Positions 24,480 to 36,656 are shown, counted from the first letter of the stretch. The stretch is DNA of 64,000 nt from Allium sativum (GCA_030737875.1 CM060909.1:30029659-30093658), one strand, 5' to 3'. Numbers and translations: made by a program. Notes: generated by a model from the letters alone, not told the origin.

Positions 24480-24690
24480 CGAACTGCACTTACAGCGACC
24501 TTTTACAAATTTGATTTGGACATAATTCCAAATCCAACCGTTAGATTTCACATCACTAACATTCGTTAGAAAGATCTTTTCGATACGAACCCAATGGTTC
24601 TTGTTTTAGGAGAATCCGACGGTCGGATCTCCCGTAATATCCATTCGAAGTCAATGGTCGAAATTCGTGAACTGCCACGGCGCGACGCGT
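24480..24690 (-). repeat. 200-bp module, mid-LTR copy (B left)
   Basis: The marks are CGACC, TTTGATTTGGACATAA, TCCGACGGTCGGATC and GAACTGCC in that order. The same order of marks, diverged, is found in the U3 of A and B and in mid-LTR of C and D. TCCGAC-G-GTCGGA is a perfect palindrome. Other copies: 16835-17035, 27285-27470, 31480-31700, 34195-34385, 37245-37440, 39720-39935, 60080-60300. Confidence 0.65.
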
Positions 24691-24959
24691 TCTATTCAGG
24701 CCATTCTATATATAATATATATTTCATCGATTTCCTTTTAAAACGTATTTTATAAATCGTTTTAAATTCGTTTTCAAAACGATTTCAACTTCATATTCAA
24801 TTTCGAATCAAAATTGAATATTCCACATCATCGATATGCAAATGATAATATTTTCAAAACGTTATATTTTGAAATCACTTCCTTTTCTATATTCATTATA
24901 AAAATGAATAAAATCGTTATAAATATCGTTCACATCAAAATGGCGTCCATCTAATCAAC

Positions 24960-25155
24960 ACGGCTTTTATTCAACACATGAATATTTTACAATTCAGCAC
25001 ATGAATTTATTTTCAATTCAACACCTGAATGTATTTTCAATTCAACACCTGAATGTATTTTCAATTCAGCACATGAATTTATTTTCTATTCAGCACATGA
25101 ATTTATTTTCTATTCAACACATGAATTTATTTTCTATTCAACACATGAATTTATT
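24960..25155. repeat. Minisatellite with AATTCA-ACACA-TGAATT units (B left LTR)
   Basis: About seven units of 27-28 bp, each with a short inverted repeat around ACACA and spaced by TTATTTTCTATTC. The right LTR has the array at 31985-32160 with different unit variants. Confidence 0.8.
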
Positions 25156-25726
25156 ATCTATATTGGAATGAGGCCCAATCAATTACCATATAATGTTAAT
25201 TATATGGATTTTCTACAACACATGTATATAGTAGCAACGATAAATAATCAACCATCATCCAGAGTGCACCACACAACTGCATAAGCATTAAATATAAATA
25301 ATTAACGCTTACACAGTCTGTCAACCCATCGATTGACATACAACTAAACAATCGGGATTAGTGTACGTCAAATATCATCCCAATACCCATGTGGGGTTTC
25401 AAATCAACAAACACATATTTTATTTGTGAGGTTGGGTGATGTGTAAAATTTATCGTCCCAATCAATATCAATCAAATCAGTGTATATAAACAAATCTCCT
25501 ATTTGTTTATAAATATTTATTTCATATACACGTTAAAAATCATATTTTTAACCATAAAATATTTTCCACTATAAAATATTTTATTTCATTCCACATCACA
25601 CAATCAAATTTCACAACACAGCAATCAAACAAACAAGTCATCCATGGTCTGTGGACGACGGGTGTCGGGTGCTGCTAAGCACCGTCTGCATCCTAGTATA
25701 TATTTCAACTAGAAATTAAAATAAAA

Positions 25727-25799
25727 GTGAGGAGTTCTCACCGAAAGCTAAACCAAACGCCACGACTCTTCATATGTAGGAAATCTTCGTCGTGCTCGC
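25727..25799 (-). other. Exon-like segment with donor inside a hairpin (B left LTR)
   Basis: On minus, an AAAAG acceptor-like site at 25804-25800 is followed by 58 bp ending TTTCG and then GTGAGAAC, a good donor. The donor lies in GTGAG-AACTC-CTCAC (25741-25727), which can fold. The right LTR has it at 32727-32799. A and D have a donor-like GTGAG in a comparable hairpin. Splicing is not proven. Confidence 0.4.
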
Positions 25800-25819
25800 C
25801 TTTTGTCAATTTCATTGTC

Positions 25820-26330
25820 CGTAGCAACTACATATATAAAAATCACATTTTTATATTGTTGCTATGTATATAAAAATCACATTTTTATAACTACGCTACA
25901 TGGATAAAAATTCTATTTTTATATCGCTACTATATAGATAAAAAATCTATTTTTATACCGCTACTATATAGATAAAAATTCTATTTTATACCGCTACTAT
26001 ATAGATAAAAATTCTATTTTTATAACGGTGTTCATATAATAAAGATTATATTTTTTATATCGCTATATACATTGTAAAGATTATATTTTTACTTTGGTAA
26101 AATATATATAAAAATCATAACTTTATACTAGCATAAAAATCGTATTTCTATTTTACTTCTCCTATAATAAAAATCATATTTTTATTATGTTATTCGTATA
26201 AAAATCCCAACTTTATACAAATAAAAATCTCGTCTTTGTTCAAATAAAAATCTCGTCTTTCACTATAAAAAAATATCGTCTTTCACTATATAAAAATCAT
26301 AACTTTATACTAGCAAAGATCTCCACTGTA
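25820..26330. repeat. Minisatellite with ATAAAAAT-TCT-ATTTTTAT units (B left LTR)
   Basis: Degenerate units of about 33 bp, many with eight-base inverted arms, linked by words such as ACCGCTACTATATAG. The right LTR counterpart (32820-33260) is shorter, lacking several units near its end. Confidence 0.82.
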
Positions 26331-26424
26331 TATAATTAAAAATATCAACTCTCCTTGATTAAAAATCTAATTTTACTTAATCCCTAAAACGAATTTAAAC
26401 TAAATAAATAAATAAAATAAAAAT

Positions 26425-26720
26425 CTCACCTTTTTTTTATTTTCAGCGAAGGGGGAGGTGTTCACCGTCGTCACAGGTTGGGGGCTGAGATGGTCGGCGC
26501 GGTGGGGTCGGGAGGGGGTAGGGAGGCGTTGGCGCGCTCGAGGTGGGGGGTTTCAGATCAGGGCATGGGCAGTTTTCGTGCCCGAGACGGAGGAGAGAGG
26601 TAGAAGGCAGAAGGGAGAAGCGGAAAAAGGGGGGGTCCAGCCGAAGTGGCGGTGGCGGTGGAGGTGCGCAGTCGCGCCTGGCGGCGGGCTAGGGTTCTGA
26701 GCGCGGTTTTTTTTTCTTTT
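26425..26720 (-). other. GC-rich exon-like block with splice donor (B left LTR)
   Basis: A GC- and CpG-rich island of about 280 bp in AT-rich LTR. On minus it lies 30-40 bp after a TATATATATAATAATTC stretch and runs to AAAAAAAAG followed by GTGAGATTT, a good plant donor at 26429. The right LTR has it at 33333-33625 with changed bases and a G run of different length. It looks like a 5' untranslated first exon. Both strands contain short open frames, but none is conserved well enough to call coding. Confidence 0.45.
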
Positions 26721-28571
26721 GATTTTAATCGGGGAGAGAGAGTGCTGAGGGGTTAGAATTATTATATATATATATTTAATTATTTATTTTAATTTCAAAA
26801 AGTTATTTTTTATTTCGAACTCGAAATCGAGCCCACCGACTGTCGTCCATAGCTAATTACCCCCATTCCGAACACGATGGGATATGTATCCTAGGTTGAT
26901 TCGACTGTTTCGATCAGTTTTCGTCAAAATGAAAATATAACTCTATATATTGAATTTGAACACGCATTTCAATTTACTGAGGCCACCTATGGACTCTAAA
27001 AATTCCCGAAAAATATTTTCTATCTTCGTATTGACGATACGGTCCTAACAAAACTAATTTCGTCGAATTTTGAGACCGTTTGAAAAATTGCCATTTTCCA
27101 GTCGATCAAAATCAACTAAAACTGGTCAAATGCGTTTTCCTTTGCCACGCTCACATATTGATTCAGAAAATTATGACTTTTGAAACCTAGCAATAACTTG
27201 ACATCACGGATCCAACAAAAGTGGTTTCGTCGACAACAGAGGTCGTTTGCAAAATTCCCATTTTTAAGGGCCAGAATTCCATAGCGACTATTCTGAATTT
27301 TCAACTGGACATATCATTTGATTCCCGATATGAAATTTCGATTTTTCAGATTCATTGGAAAGATATTCTCAAATAGATTCAAATATTTTTGGTTTCGCCA
27401 AAATCCGACTTAAAACGAATTCTGTATATTCATTTGAAATTTGAAATCGAATTTTCGAACTACCACGCCATTTTCAATTCCTTTTATAATTATAAATAAA
27501 TATTTATATTCTAACGATGACGTATAAAAATATACACGTCTAATTCTATTCAAAATAAATTTCTCGTCGTTATTATTTAAAATAATTCATTTTAAATATT
27601 CAAAATTCACTAAAATTGCCAAAATAAAATTTATTAAATTGGCTCGGATTTCCGGGTTATTACAATCTCCCCCACTTAAAATTTTCGTCCCCGAAAAGGA
27701 ACGAAGCCGAAAGTTGTTTAACAAACCAACTCAACTTTCATTATTTTCCTTACGGCTTAAGTTCTTCAACTTTTCAGTTTTTAAGAACTTTTCAAAATTT
27801 TCAAAATTTTGGCTAACACCCTAAATTTTCGAAAATTTTCGCCATAACCTCCCCTGTACCGGGGACTTGGGGATATTTCATATAGCCTCCCATGGCCTTC
27901 TTCAATCCAAAAGAAAAAAAGCCAAGCGGCTAGACAATCGGCTCACAAAATCATCCAAAACCCAATAAATACAATAAACATGTACCTATTTGTCGGGCAA
28001 ACAATTTTATTCTTCTGCTCTAGCCTCTTTGCTATGACCTGTTCAATGTAAGTACATGTATATGCATGCAAATGCGACTAATTTCAAACAATTTTCAATA
28101 CAACTCACTATTTGGTTCAATTAGGCTAAAGGTTCAAATTTTAATTAATCAAACAATAATCAAACCACGCAACCAGCAATCAATTAGTTAATTATCTTTT
28201 CAATCACATAATTTTGATATATAGTCAAAAATCACATTTTTGATGCAAAATCACAACAATAAGCCCTATCTAGATTTGGTTCTCACACTAGTCAATAGGA
28301 AATATGTAAATATCACACCTTCGAAACTCGAACACAAATACTGATGATGTCGCGACATCACCAGAATTATCCCCGAGCGACTACAGTGTGATTATATATC
28401 TATCCACTATATTAAAACTTTGAATACCCGTGGATCAGACGTATATGCAAAATCTTTATATACTGGATTGTCCAAATCAATATAAACTAAATAATCAAAT
28501 ACGAATAATTGATTTAAATTTTTAAAACAAAATTCGTTTTCAATTTAAAAATATATTCCTCACAATTGTTC

Positions 28572-28629
28572 TAGGATACTACTGATCCCATCTCTAACGA
28601 GTCATTCCCGTTGGATATTACTAATCCAA
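28572..28629 (-). other. Two leader hairpins next to the PBS of element B
   Basis: TAGGAT-ACTACTG-ATCCCA at 28572-28590 and TTGGAT-ATTACTA-ATCCAA at 28611-28629 (plus). The second has six perfect pairs. Arm sequence differs from A while the loop is the same. Confidence 0.6.
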
Positions 28630-28690
28630 TTTCTGATGAATTCTTTTTTATGGTTCTAACGTGTCTTGTTCTCTGAGCTTTGTAAACCAA

Positions 28691-28703
28691 AGCTCTGATA
28701 CCA
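28691..28703 (-). other. Primer binding site of element B (tRNA-iMet)
   Basis: Plus AGCTCTGATACCA, so TGGTATCAGAGCT on minus, three bases from the LTR start TGTAAGGACCC at 28707. Confidence 0.9.
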
Positions 28704-28706
28704 GAC

Positions 28707-31700
28707 TGTAAGGACCCGTAACTTCCCCGGTAAGGAAAGAGCGAATACTTTGAGAACCACACACAAAAGAACGCAAACAGAAGAACTTTTCATTGTTAAT
28801 TACAACAATTCCATCAGAATACAAGAATATACAGAGTATGAATAAATATTACACAGTATAAAATATCAGAGATTACAATACATTACATAGCAGCGGAAAA
28901 TAATACAATACACAACTAGAAGTAATACACGGATACAGAGCTTTCCGAGTATCGTTCCATCTATAAATCAGGATCCTGTGAATATAAATCTGCAAAACCA
29001 AAACTACTAGCTGCCCGTGTCAAAATAAGGGCACCCAGAGTTTAGGTTAAAACGGTAAACTCCTGGTCAGTCATGGGACTGGTGTGAGAACTAAAACAGT
29101 TATAAGTCTTTATTTTAAAGTTAGGTAAATCAAGGGACCACGCCGTATAACACGGAACGGGTTTCCTCCCAAGAATACCAGTGCATAAAACAAACAGTGC
29201 AATGATAAATAAAGAAAAATGAAGCTATTATAAGACCCAGGTCCCATCACACAATGCAACACAAGCCGGAGGATAGGGTTTTTACCTTATAATAGCCAAA
29301 GAATGCTTGATACGCTAAAAACAAATCATTTGATACTATTATAAGTGCATAGTGTATAAAACAATTTCAATCATAAGTATCAATTATAGACGGCATAAGT
29401 GCCCCATACCACTATGTTGCCATACTAGGCTCTACAAATAAAACCGCAAAGTCACGTGTTGGAAGTTGGATTTCCATCTGTGAACCGAGGCAAAAGATAG
29501 TCCTCATCGAATTCGAGACAATCTAGCCCATGTCTCAGGCTACAACCGCAACTGCACCTAAGAGCCACAGGGCCGGTCCACCGATGTGGATTAAAATGCC
29601 TGAACACTGCGTTTCCCTGCCCTTTGGGGGCGTAAATGAGCCAATGAATGGCTCCATCGGTCTCGGATCGACCGATATAACCGAGGCGCCTCGCAACATC
29701 AACAACCACACAGGTGAAAAGTATATAAATGTCAGCCAGTTTAAGCACTGACACCACCACTAGCTAGAAATAAACGCATGTCCTCCCTGGATCCTTCTCC
29801 CGTTTCTGGTTCACGACCGGGGTGTGAGGCTCGTGAATCAATGCTACACAAAGCTATGCCACACAGGCCGTGCTTTGATCATCAACCATAAGACTTTGCT
29901 TTTCAATAGAAGCCTTGATCATATTGTCAATTAGGCATGTCACACAGGCAATTCACTCCATGCGATTGATACCCATCGATATATAACCCCTGAGCTCGTA
30001 CGTCTCAGAGAAGGGCATTAAGCAAGAGTGTAAATTCTGCGCCGCCAACCAGATATATATTTAATAGAAATCAATCACACAGAATAAAATCCAATGTCGG
30101 ACACACAGTCCATTTGCAAATTTCGTTCTGGGTCTGAACGAAACCGGAGGCACCTAGTACCCCGCATATCCATCGATCTCCAAGTATGTCTGGACGATCA
30201 CCAACTGATTTCCTCCTCTTGGGTGTATAGCCCAATCAAGATCATCATTAATCACCCAAACGACGTGAAGACCTCCGGTCTTCGACCACTGTCTTCATCC
30301 TCGACACCACGTCGAATCAGTTATACAGAATGGGATAAAGCCGGTCTTTCTGAATAACTCGCGTATATAATAAACAAGTGTTACACAAACACAACATACA
30401 CCTCATTCCAATTCAGAATATTCTTACACTTTGGGGAAGGTTCCAATTAATTTTATCAAAGATAAATTCTTTAAATTTATTCTTTAATCTTCTTTTGAAT
30501 ATCAATTCAAACTAGTCGGGATTAGCGAACCACACCGAAGTAATCATTTATTTTATTTCCCAATCCCAACCTACTCATCCCATGAAGTAAAACTGGTAAT
30601 ACTTCATATCTAACACCACAGTGTTATCGGTAAATTCAATTACCATTTCACGTTCAAATCTAATTAAAGATTTAACTATCGCCTGGAGCAAAACTGGTGA
30701 TACTCCATTCTCGACCATTTCAATCTAATTAAAGATTCGTTAAAACACCACTTAGTTTTAATCTTCACAGTAATCAATATCCTCTCTTTAACTGGGTTAA
30801 AGAACCAATGTCATCTAAAACACGGTTCACGAAAAACCCAAAATCACATTCATTAATTATCGGGTTAAAGAACAAGTGTTATTTAAAACAATGTTCATGA
30901 TAAACCCAAAAATCAATTCAACTTCAATTCCAATTAAATACCATTTAATTGGTATACTTTATTAAATCTAAATAAACGTATTTAATCTTTTTCTCAACTG
31001 GGCTCAAGAACAGTGTTAATGAAGACACCATTCACGACAAACCCAAATCACATTTGATATTAAATACAGGGTTCTGAATAGAAAATATATCGGCTTATAT
31101 TCAATATCAAATTCTACGACCAACAAATATCGTATTGGAAATAACGATATAAATATATCTTTCAAATTTCCATAACAATATCTGTATAATCACGAAATCC
31201 AACATTGAAATACTCCAAAGACAATTTCGATTCAAATCCATTCCAATTCAATTATTGGAAATTCTGGTTACTTTTAAAACCGTTTCAAATCCAATTTATT
31301 TATTTAAAAATAAATAAATTATTATTCTAGTTCAAAACTAGTTCATTTTGATAAAAATCTACTTCTATCTTCTCAAATTTGGAGTTTTTCATCCCAATTC
31401 TTCACAAATCATTTCTTATGATTTTACACAAATAATTACTATTTTTAAAAATTTTATCAAGGCCCGTACAGTCGATTTCCATCAACGGCCATCGAACTGC
31501 ACTTACAGCGACCTTTTCCAAATTTGATTTGGACATAATTCAAAATCCAACTGTTAGATTTCACATCACTAACATTCGTTAGAAAGCTCTTTTTGATACG
31601 AACCCAACGGTTCTGGGTTTAGGAGAATCCGACGGTCGGATCTCCCGTAATACCCATTCGAAGTCAAGAGTTGAAATTCGCGAACTGCCGCGGCGCGTTC

Positions 31701-34575
31701 TATTCTGGCCATTATATATATATATATATAATATAATATATATATAGTTCGTCGATTTCCTTTTAAAACGTATTTTATAAATCATTTTAAATTCGTTTTC
31801 AAAACGATTTCAACTTCATATTCAATTTCGAAACAAAATTGAATATTCCACATCATCGATATACAAATGATAATATTTTCAAAACGTTATATTTTGAAAT
31901 CACTTCCTTTCCTATATTCATTAAAAAATGAATAAAATCAGTATAAATATCGTTCACGTCAAAATGGCGTCCATCTAATCAACACGGCTTTTATTCAACA
32001 CATGAATATTTTACAATTCAACACATGAATTTATTTTCAATTCAACACATGACTTTATTTTCTATTCAACACATGAATTTATTTTCAATTCAACACATGA
32101 ATTTATTTTCTATTCAACACATGAATATATTTTCTATTCAACACATGAATTTATTTTCTATATTGGAATGAGGCCCAATCAATTACCATATAATGTTAAT
32201 TATATGGATTTTCTACAACACATGTATATAATAGCAACGATAAATAATCAACCATCATCCAAAGTGCACCACACAACTGCATAAGCATTAAATATCAACA
32301 ATTAACGCTTACACAGTCTGTCAACCCATCGATTGACATACAACTAAACAATCGGGATTATTGTACATCAAATATCATCCCAATACCCGTGTGGGGTTTC
32401 AAATCAACAAACACATATTTTATTTGTGAGGTTGGGCGATGTGTAAAATTTATCGTCCCAATCAATATCAATCAAATCAGTGTATATAAACAAATCTCCG
32501 GTTTGTTTATAAATATTTATTTCTTATACACGCTAAAAATCATATTTTTAACCATAAAATATTTTCCACTATAAAATATTTTATTTCATTCCACATCACA
32601 CAATCAAATTTCACAACACAGCAATCAAACAAACAAGTCATCCATGGTCTGTGGACGACGGGTGTCGGGTGCTGCTAAGCACCGTCTGCATCCTAGTATA
32701 TATTTCAACTAGAAATTTAAATAAAAGTGAGGAGTTCTCACCGAAAGCTAAACCAAACGCCACGACTCTTCATATGTAGGAAATCTTTGTCGTGCTCGCC
32801 TTTTGTCAATTTCATTGTCCGTAGCCACTACATATATAAAAATCACATTTTTATATTGTTGCTATGTATATAAAAATCACATTTTTATAACTACGCTACA
32901 TGGATAAAAATTCTATTTTTATATCGCTACTATATAGATAAAAATTCTATTTTTATACCGCTACTATATAGAAAAAAATTCTATTTTTGTAATGCTACTA
33001 CATAGATAAAAATTCTATTTTTATAACGGTGTTCATATAATAAAGATTATATTTTTATATTGCTCTATACATTGTAAAGATTATATTTTTACTTTGCTAA
33101 AATATATATAAAAATTATAACTTTATACTAGCATAAAAATCGTATTTTTATTTTACTTCTCCTATAATAAAAATCATATTTTTATTATGTTATTCATATA
33201 AAAATCCCAACTTTATACAAATAAAAATCTTGTCTTTGTTCGAATAAAAATCTCAACTCTCCTTGATTAAAAATATGATTTCACTTAATCCCTAAAACGT
33301 ATTTAAACTAAATAAATAAATAAAATAAAAAGCTCACCTTTTTTAATTTTTAGCGAAGGGGGAGGTGTTCGCCGTCGTCACAGGTTGGGGGGGGGGGGCT
33401 GAGATGGTCGGCGCGGTGGGGTCAGGAGGGGTAGGGCAGAGCTGGCGCGCTCGAGGTGGGGGGTTTTCAGATCAGGGCGTGGGCGGTTTTCGTGCCTGAG
33501 ATGGAGGAGAGAGGGAGAAGGCAGGAGGGAAAAGCGGAAAAAGGGGGGTCCCGCTGGAGCGGCGGCGGCGGTGGAGGAGCGCGGTCGCGGCTGGCGGCGA
33601 GCTAGGGTTCTGAGCTCGGTTTTTTTTTTCTTTTGATTTTAATCGGGGAGAGAGAGTGCTGAGGGGTGAGGGTTATTATATATATATATAATTATTTATT
33701 TTAATTTCAAAAAGTTACTTTTTATTTCGAACTCGAAATCGAGCCCACCGACTGTCGTCCATAGCTAATTACCCCCATTCCGAACACAATGGGATATGTA
33801 TCGTAGGATGATTCGTTTGTTTCGATAATTTTTCATCAAAATCAAAATATAACTCTATATATTGAATTTGAACACGCATTTCAATTTACTGAGGCCACCT
33901 ATGGACTCAAAAAATTCCTGAAAAATATTTTCTATCTTCGTATTGACGATACGGTCCTAACAAAACTAATTTCGTCGAATTCTGAGACCGTTTAAAAAAT
34001 GGCCATTTTCCAGTCGATCAAAATCAACTAAAACTAATCAAACGCAATTTCCTTTGCCACGCTCACATATTGATTCAGAAAATTACGAATTTTGAAACCT
34101 AGCAATAACTTGACATCACGGGTCCAACAAAAGTGGTTTCGTCGAAAACCGAGGTCGTTTGCAAAATTCCCATTTTTAAGGGCCAGAATTCCATAGCGAC
34201 TATTCTGAATTTTCAACTGGACATATCTTTTGATTCCCGCTATGAAATTTCGATTTTTCGGATTCGTTGGAAAGATATTCTCAAATAGATTCAAATATTT
34301 TTGGTTTTGCCAAAATCCGACTTAAAACGAATTCTGTATATTCATTTGAAATTTGAAATCGAATTTTCGAACTACCGTGCCATTTTCAATTCCTTTTATA
34401 ATTATAAATAAATATTTATATTCTAACGACGACGTATATAAATATACACGTCTAATTCTATTCAAAATAAATTTCTCGTCGTTATTATTTAAAATAATTC
34501 ATTTTAAATAGTCAAAATTCTATAAAATTGCCAAAATAAATTTTTTAAATTGGCTAGGATTTCCGGGTTATTACA
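28707..34575 (-). repeat. Element B right LTR (5' LTR on minus strand)
   Basis: 5869 bp from TGTAAGGACCCG to GGGTTATTACA, with the same order of blocks as the left LTR. As the 5' LTR it would drive the element: a TATATA run at 33674-33692, GC-rich block 33339-33625, donor at 33338, palindromic arrays 32820-33260 and 31985-32160, 200-bp modules at 34195-34385 and 31480-31700. Differences from the left LTR are mainly unit numbers in the arrays, one 16-bp indel near 30420 and point changes. Confidence 0.92.
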
Positions 34576-34580
34576 ACTCT
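34576..34580. other. Target site duplication of element B, right copy
   Basis: ACTCT directly after the LTR end TTACA; matches 21676-21680. Confidence 0.9.
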
Positions 34581-34750
34581 AATCGAATAAACTATTTCGA
34601 ATAACTCCTTACATACTATTCGAATAAACTATTTTGAATAACTCCTTTAATTCTATTGAAATAAACTATTTTGAATAACTCCTTTCGAATAACTAATATT
34701 CGATAACTCTTTTTGAATAACCAATATTCGATTACCTCTTATTTGATTAA
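34581..34750. repeat. Palindromic minisatellite resumed after element B
   Basis: More units of the TCGAATA-ACTAA-TATTCGA type, with degenerate forms such as AATAAACTATTTCGAATAAC. It belongs to the array at 20860-21680. Confidence 0.82.
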
Positions 34751-34784
34751 CTCTAATTCCTTTTATCTTTTTATTTATTTTCCC

Positions 34785-35060
34785 AATATATTCCTTTTAT
34801 CTTACTCAATTTATTTAACAAATAAATATTCCTTTTATCTTACCACATTTATTTAACAAATAAATATTCATTTTATCTTACACCATTTATTTAACAAATA
34901 AATATTCATTTTATGTTACTCCATTTATTTAACTAATAAATATTCATTTTATCTTACTCCATTTATTTAACAAATAAATGTTCCTTTTATCTTAATCCAT
35001 TTATTTAACAAATAAATGTTCCTTTTATCTTACTCCATTTATTTAACAAATAAATGTTCC
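34785..35060. repeat. Minisatellite with ATTTATTT-AAC-AAATAAAT units (element A)
   Basis: About seven units of 37-39 bp, each with a perfect eight-base inverted repeat, joined by TTCCTTTTATCTTACTCC. A third array follows at 35065-35340, with TTTGTAAA-TGT-TTTACAAA units passing into ATTTTATA repeats. Confidence 0.85.
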
Positions 35061-35628
35061 TTTGCAATTCTATTGTAAATATTTTACATTATTCTTTTCA
35101 TATTCTATTTGTAAATGTTTTACAAAATATTTCCTTTCATATTCTATTTGTAAATGTTTTCCTTTCAATTCTATTTGTAAATGTTTTACAAATATTTCCT
35201 TTTATATAAAATCTTATTTATTATATAAATAATTCCTTTTATAAAATTCTATTCATTTTAAAAATATTTCTTTTTATAAAATCCTTTGATTTTATGAATA
35301 TCTCTTTCTATAAAATCCTTTGATTTTATATATATTTCTTTTTCAATACAACATTAAAAATTTTCCTTTTTAACATTCCAGTATTCCTTATGGTATTTAA
35401 AATACCAAATAACAATGATCAATATCATTCTAACACACATCATCAACAATAGATTATATATCACATCATATATCATTATATATGAAAAACAATAAAATAA
35501 ATGTTGAGGAATCCAGTCGGATTCTCCGACCTGTTTCCCTGCATCCATAGATGTTAAACAATATAATTAACATCACTTTCATTTCAACATGAAATATTCT
35601 GATCAATAGAATCCATATTTGATTAACG

Positions 35629-35659
<31 letters not shown>

Positions 35660-35793
35660 ACTAGATCTATAATTTCAGCCAATCAATTATCAGTTTAACC
35701 AAACAGTCAACACACAGCAATTAGTCATCATTTAACAGTTCTAAAAATACGTTATAAAATTATGAACTGATAGGGTTGGTGAGTTTTACTCAC

Positions 35794-35981
35794 ATTGGAC
35801 AATCATCGTTAATAACGATAACCATCGCTTGATTCCGACGGAAATTTATTTCGCTATAAATTGTAACAAGCCTCATTTCACTCCTAGTCAATTCCATTGT
35901 GTAGCCACCGTCCGTACGATCCCAACGGATCTTGTTTTGCTGAATTTCGATACAGTATGGATAAGTTACGGGGTTTACAAG
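35794..35981 (-). other. Exon-like open segment ending at a hairpin donor (element A LTR)
   Basis: On minus, an open frame starts after TATCAG (acceptor-like, 35984-35982) and runs LVNPVTYPYCIEIQ... to VINDDCP, where the donor GTGAGT (35793-35788) also supplies the stop. The composition is protein-like and unlike the surrounding AT-rich repeats. I recognise no family. The donor sits in GTGAGT-TTT-ACTCAC (35779-35793). It could be a captured host exon or chance. Confidence 0.35.
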
Positions 35982-36040
35982 CTGATACATTATTTTAAAG
36001 TAAAATAAACTTGAAGTTTATATACTTAAATAGGACTCAC

Positions 36041-36342
36041 CCTTCTTCACAATGGCCCACCAATCCATTCAAGCCCAGACCCACATCAATCTTTCTTCCC
36101 CATGACCTTCGTATACCTGACTTCGCCATTTCCTCTATTTCAAACTGAACGTCTTCCATCCTTGATCTGAAATAAATCGAACAAACCATACCAAACATCT
36201 CCTCATCACCCTCTCTACCCAACGACCCCAAAATCCTACAACTTGACTTCAACAAATGAGATGCATCGTTCAGCTTCTGGAGCTCGCAACTGTGAAACAA
36301 ATCGACAAACATTTTCACGGAAATCACCACAAATTGGCGCAC
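36041..36342 (-). other. Exon-like open segment, about 100 codons, with donor (element A LTR)
   Basis: On minus, an open frame of about 100 codons includes MFVDLFHSCELQKLNDASHL, later FRSRMEDVQFEIEEMAKSG, and ends at GG followed by GTGAGT (36040-36035), a good donor whose TGA closes the frame. It lies 300-600 bp downstream of a TATA box (36664-36657 minus), in the place where B has its GC-rich first exon. Amino-acid composition looks like a real protein, but I do not recognise it. The simplest intron to the next open segment would be only 59 bp and would not keep frame. The left LTR is cut just before this point, so presence in both LTRs cannot be tested here. Confidence 0.4.
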
Positions 36343-36656
36343 AAATGCGGTTTTACTTCCTCAATCCAAAAACCAACATGAATTCATCAACCGTTGCTTA
36401 AATTTCCTCCACGATCCAACCCTGGGCTTGCGGTTTACAATGACATCGAACAAAAGTATGTTCAAACAACATTAAACCAGTATCAAACTGAAGAGAAGCA
36501 TACCAAGATCGTAAATATATATGCATTTCCATTTGTAGGATTTTATTTCATTTGATTTCTATTTTACAACTCTCGATCTATTTTCGGAAGATAAAAAGTA
36601 GCGGCGCATTTTCTTCGACTGTGGAGAGTGAAACTTAGGTTTAGAGAGGGTATGGT

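Larger units (their letters stand above)
21681..27664 (-). repeat. Element B left LTR (3' LTR on minus strand)
   Basis: In minus order from 27664: the 200-bp U3 module (27285-27470), an AT-rich TATA-like stretch (26761-26775), a GC-rich exon-like block ending in a splice donor at 26430, palindromic arrays (25820-26330), a 58-bp exon-like segment with a hairpin donor (25727-25799), a second array (24960-25155), a second 200-bp module (24480-24690), then blocks shared with A, C and D. Conserved hairpins lie at 22117-22129 and 22042-22055. The plus start is TGCAAGGGCCC, changed from TGTAAGGACCC. Confidence 0.92.
27665..28706 (-). mobile_element. Element B internal region
   Basis: 1042 bp. The purine tract (plus ATCTCCCCCACTTA, 27665-27678) is preceded on minus by a GGGGACGAAAATTTT block like that of the chromoviruses. 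The middle resembles A (plus GCCAAGCGGCT, TTGTCGGGCA). Near the PBS two hairpins with the ATTACTA-type loop occur. No gag or pol. Confidence 0.88.
21681..34575 (-). mobile_element. Element B: very long LTRs, 1-kb internal region, non-autonomous
   Basis: 12,895 bp with TSD ACTCT on both sides. Left LTR 21681-27664 (5984 bp), internal 27665-28706 (1042 bp), right LTR 28707-34575 (5869 bp); LTR ends TG(T/C)AAG...TTACA on plus. It runs on the minus strand, with PBS at 28691-28703 and purine tract at 27665-27678. No enzyme domain was found anywhere. The two LTRs differ by a few percent by eye and by small indels, so it is not recent. LTRs more than five times the length of the internal region are unlike typical TRIMs (short LTRs) and also unlike LARDs as usually described. 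Confidence 0.93.

Noticed and set aside
26458..26700. 80-codon plus-strand frame in the GC-rich block of B
   Set aside because: Gly/Arg/Trp-rich product of GC-rich sequence, with no matching conserved frame in the right LTR copy and no motif.
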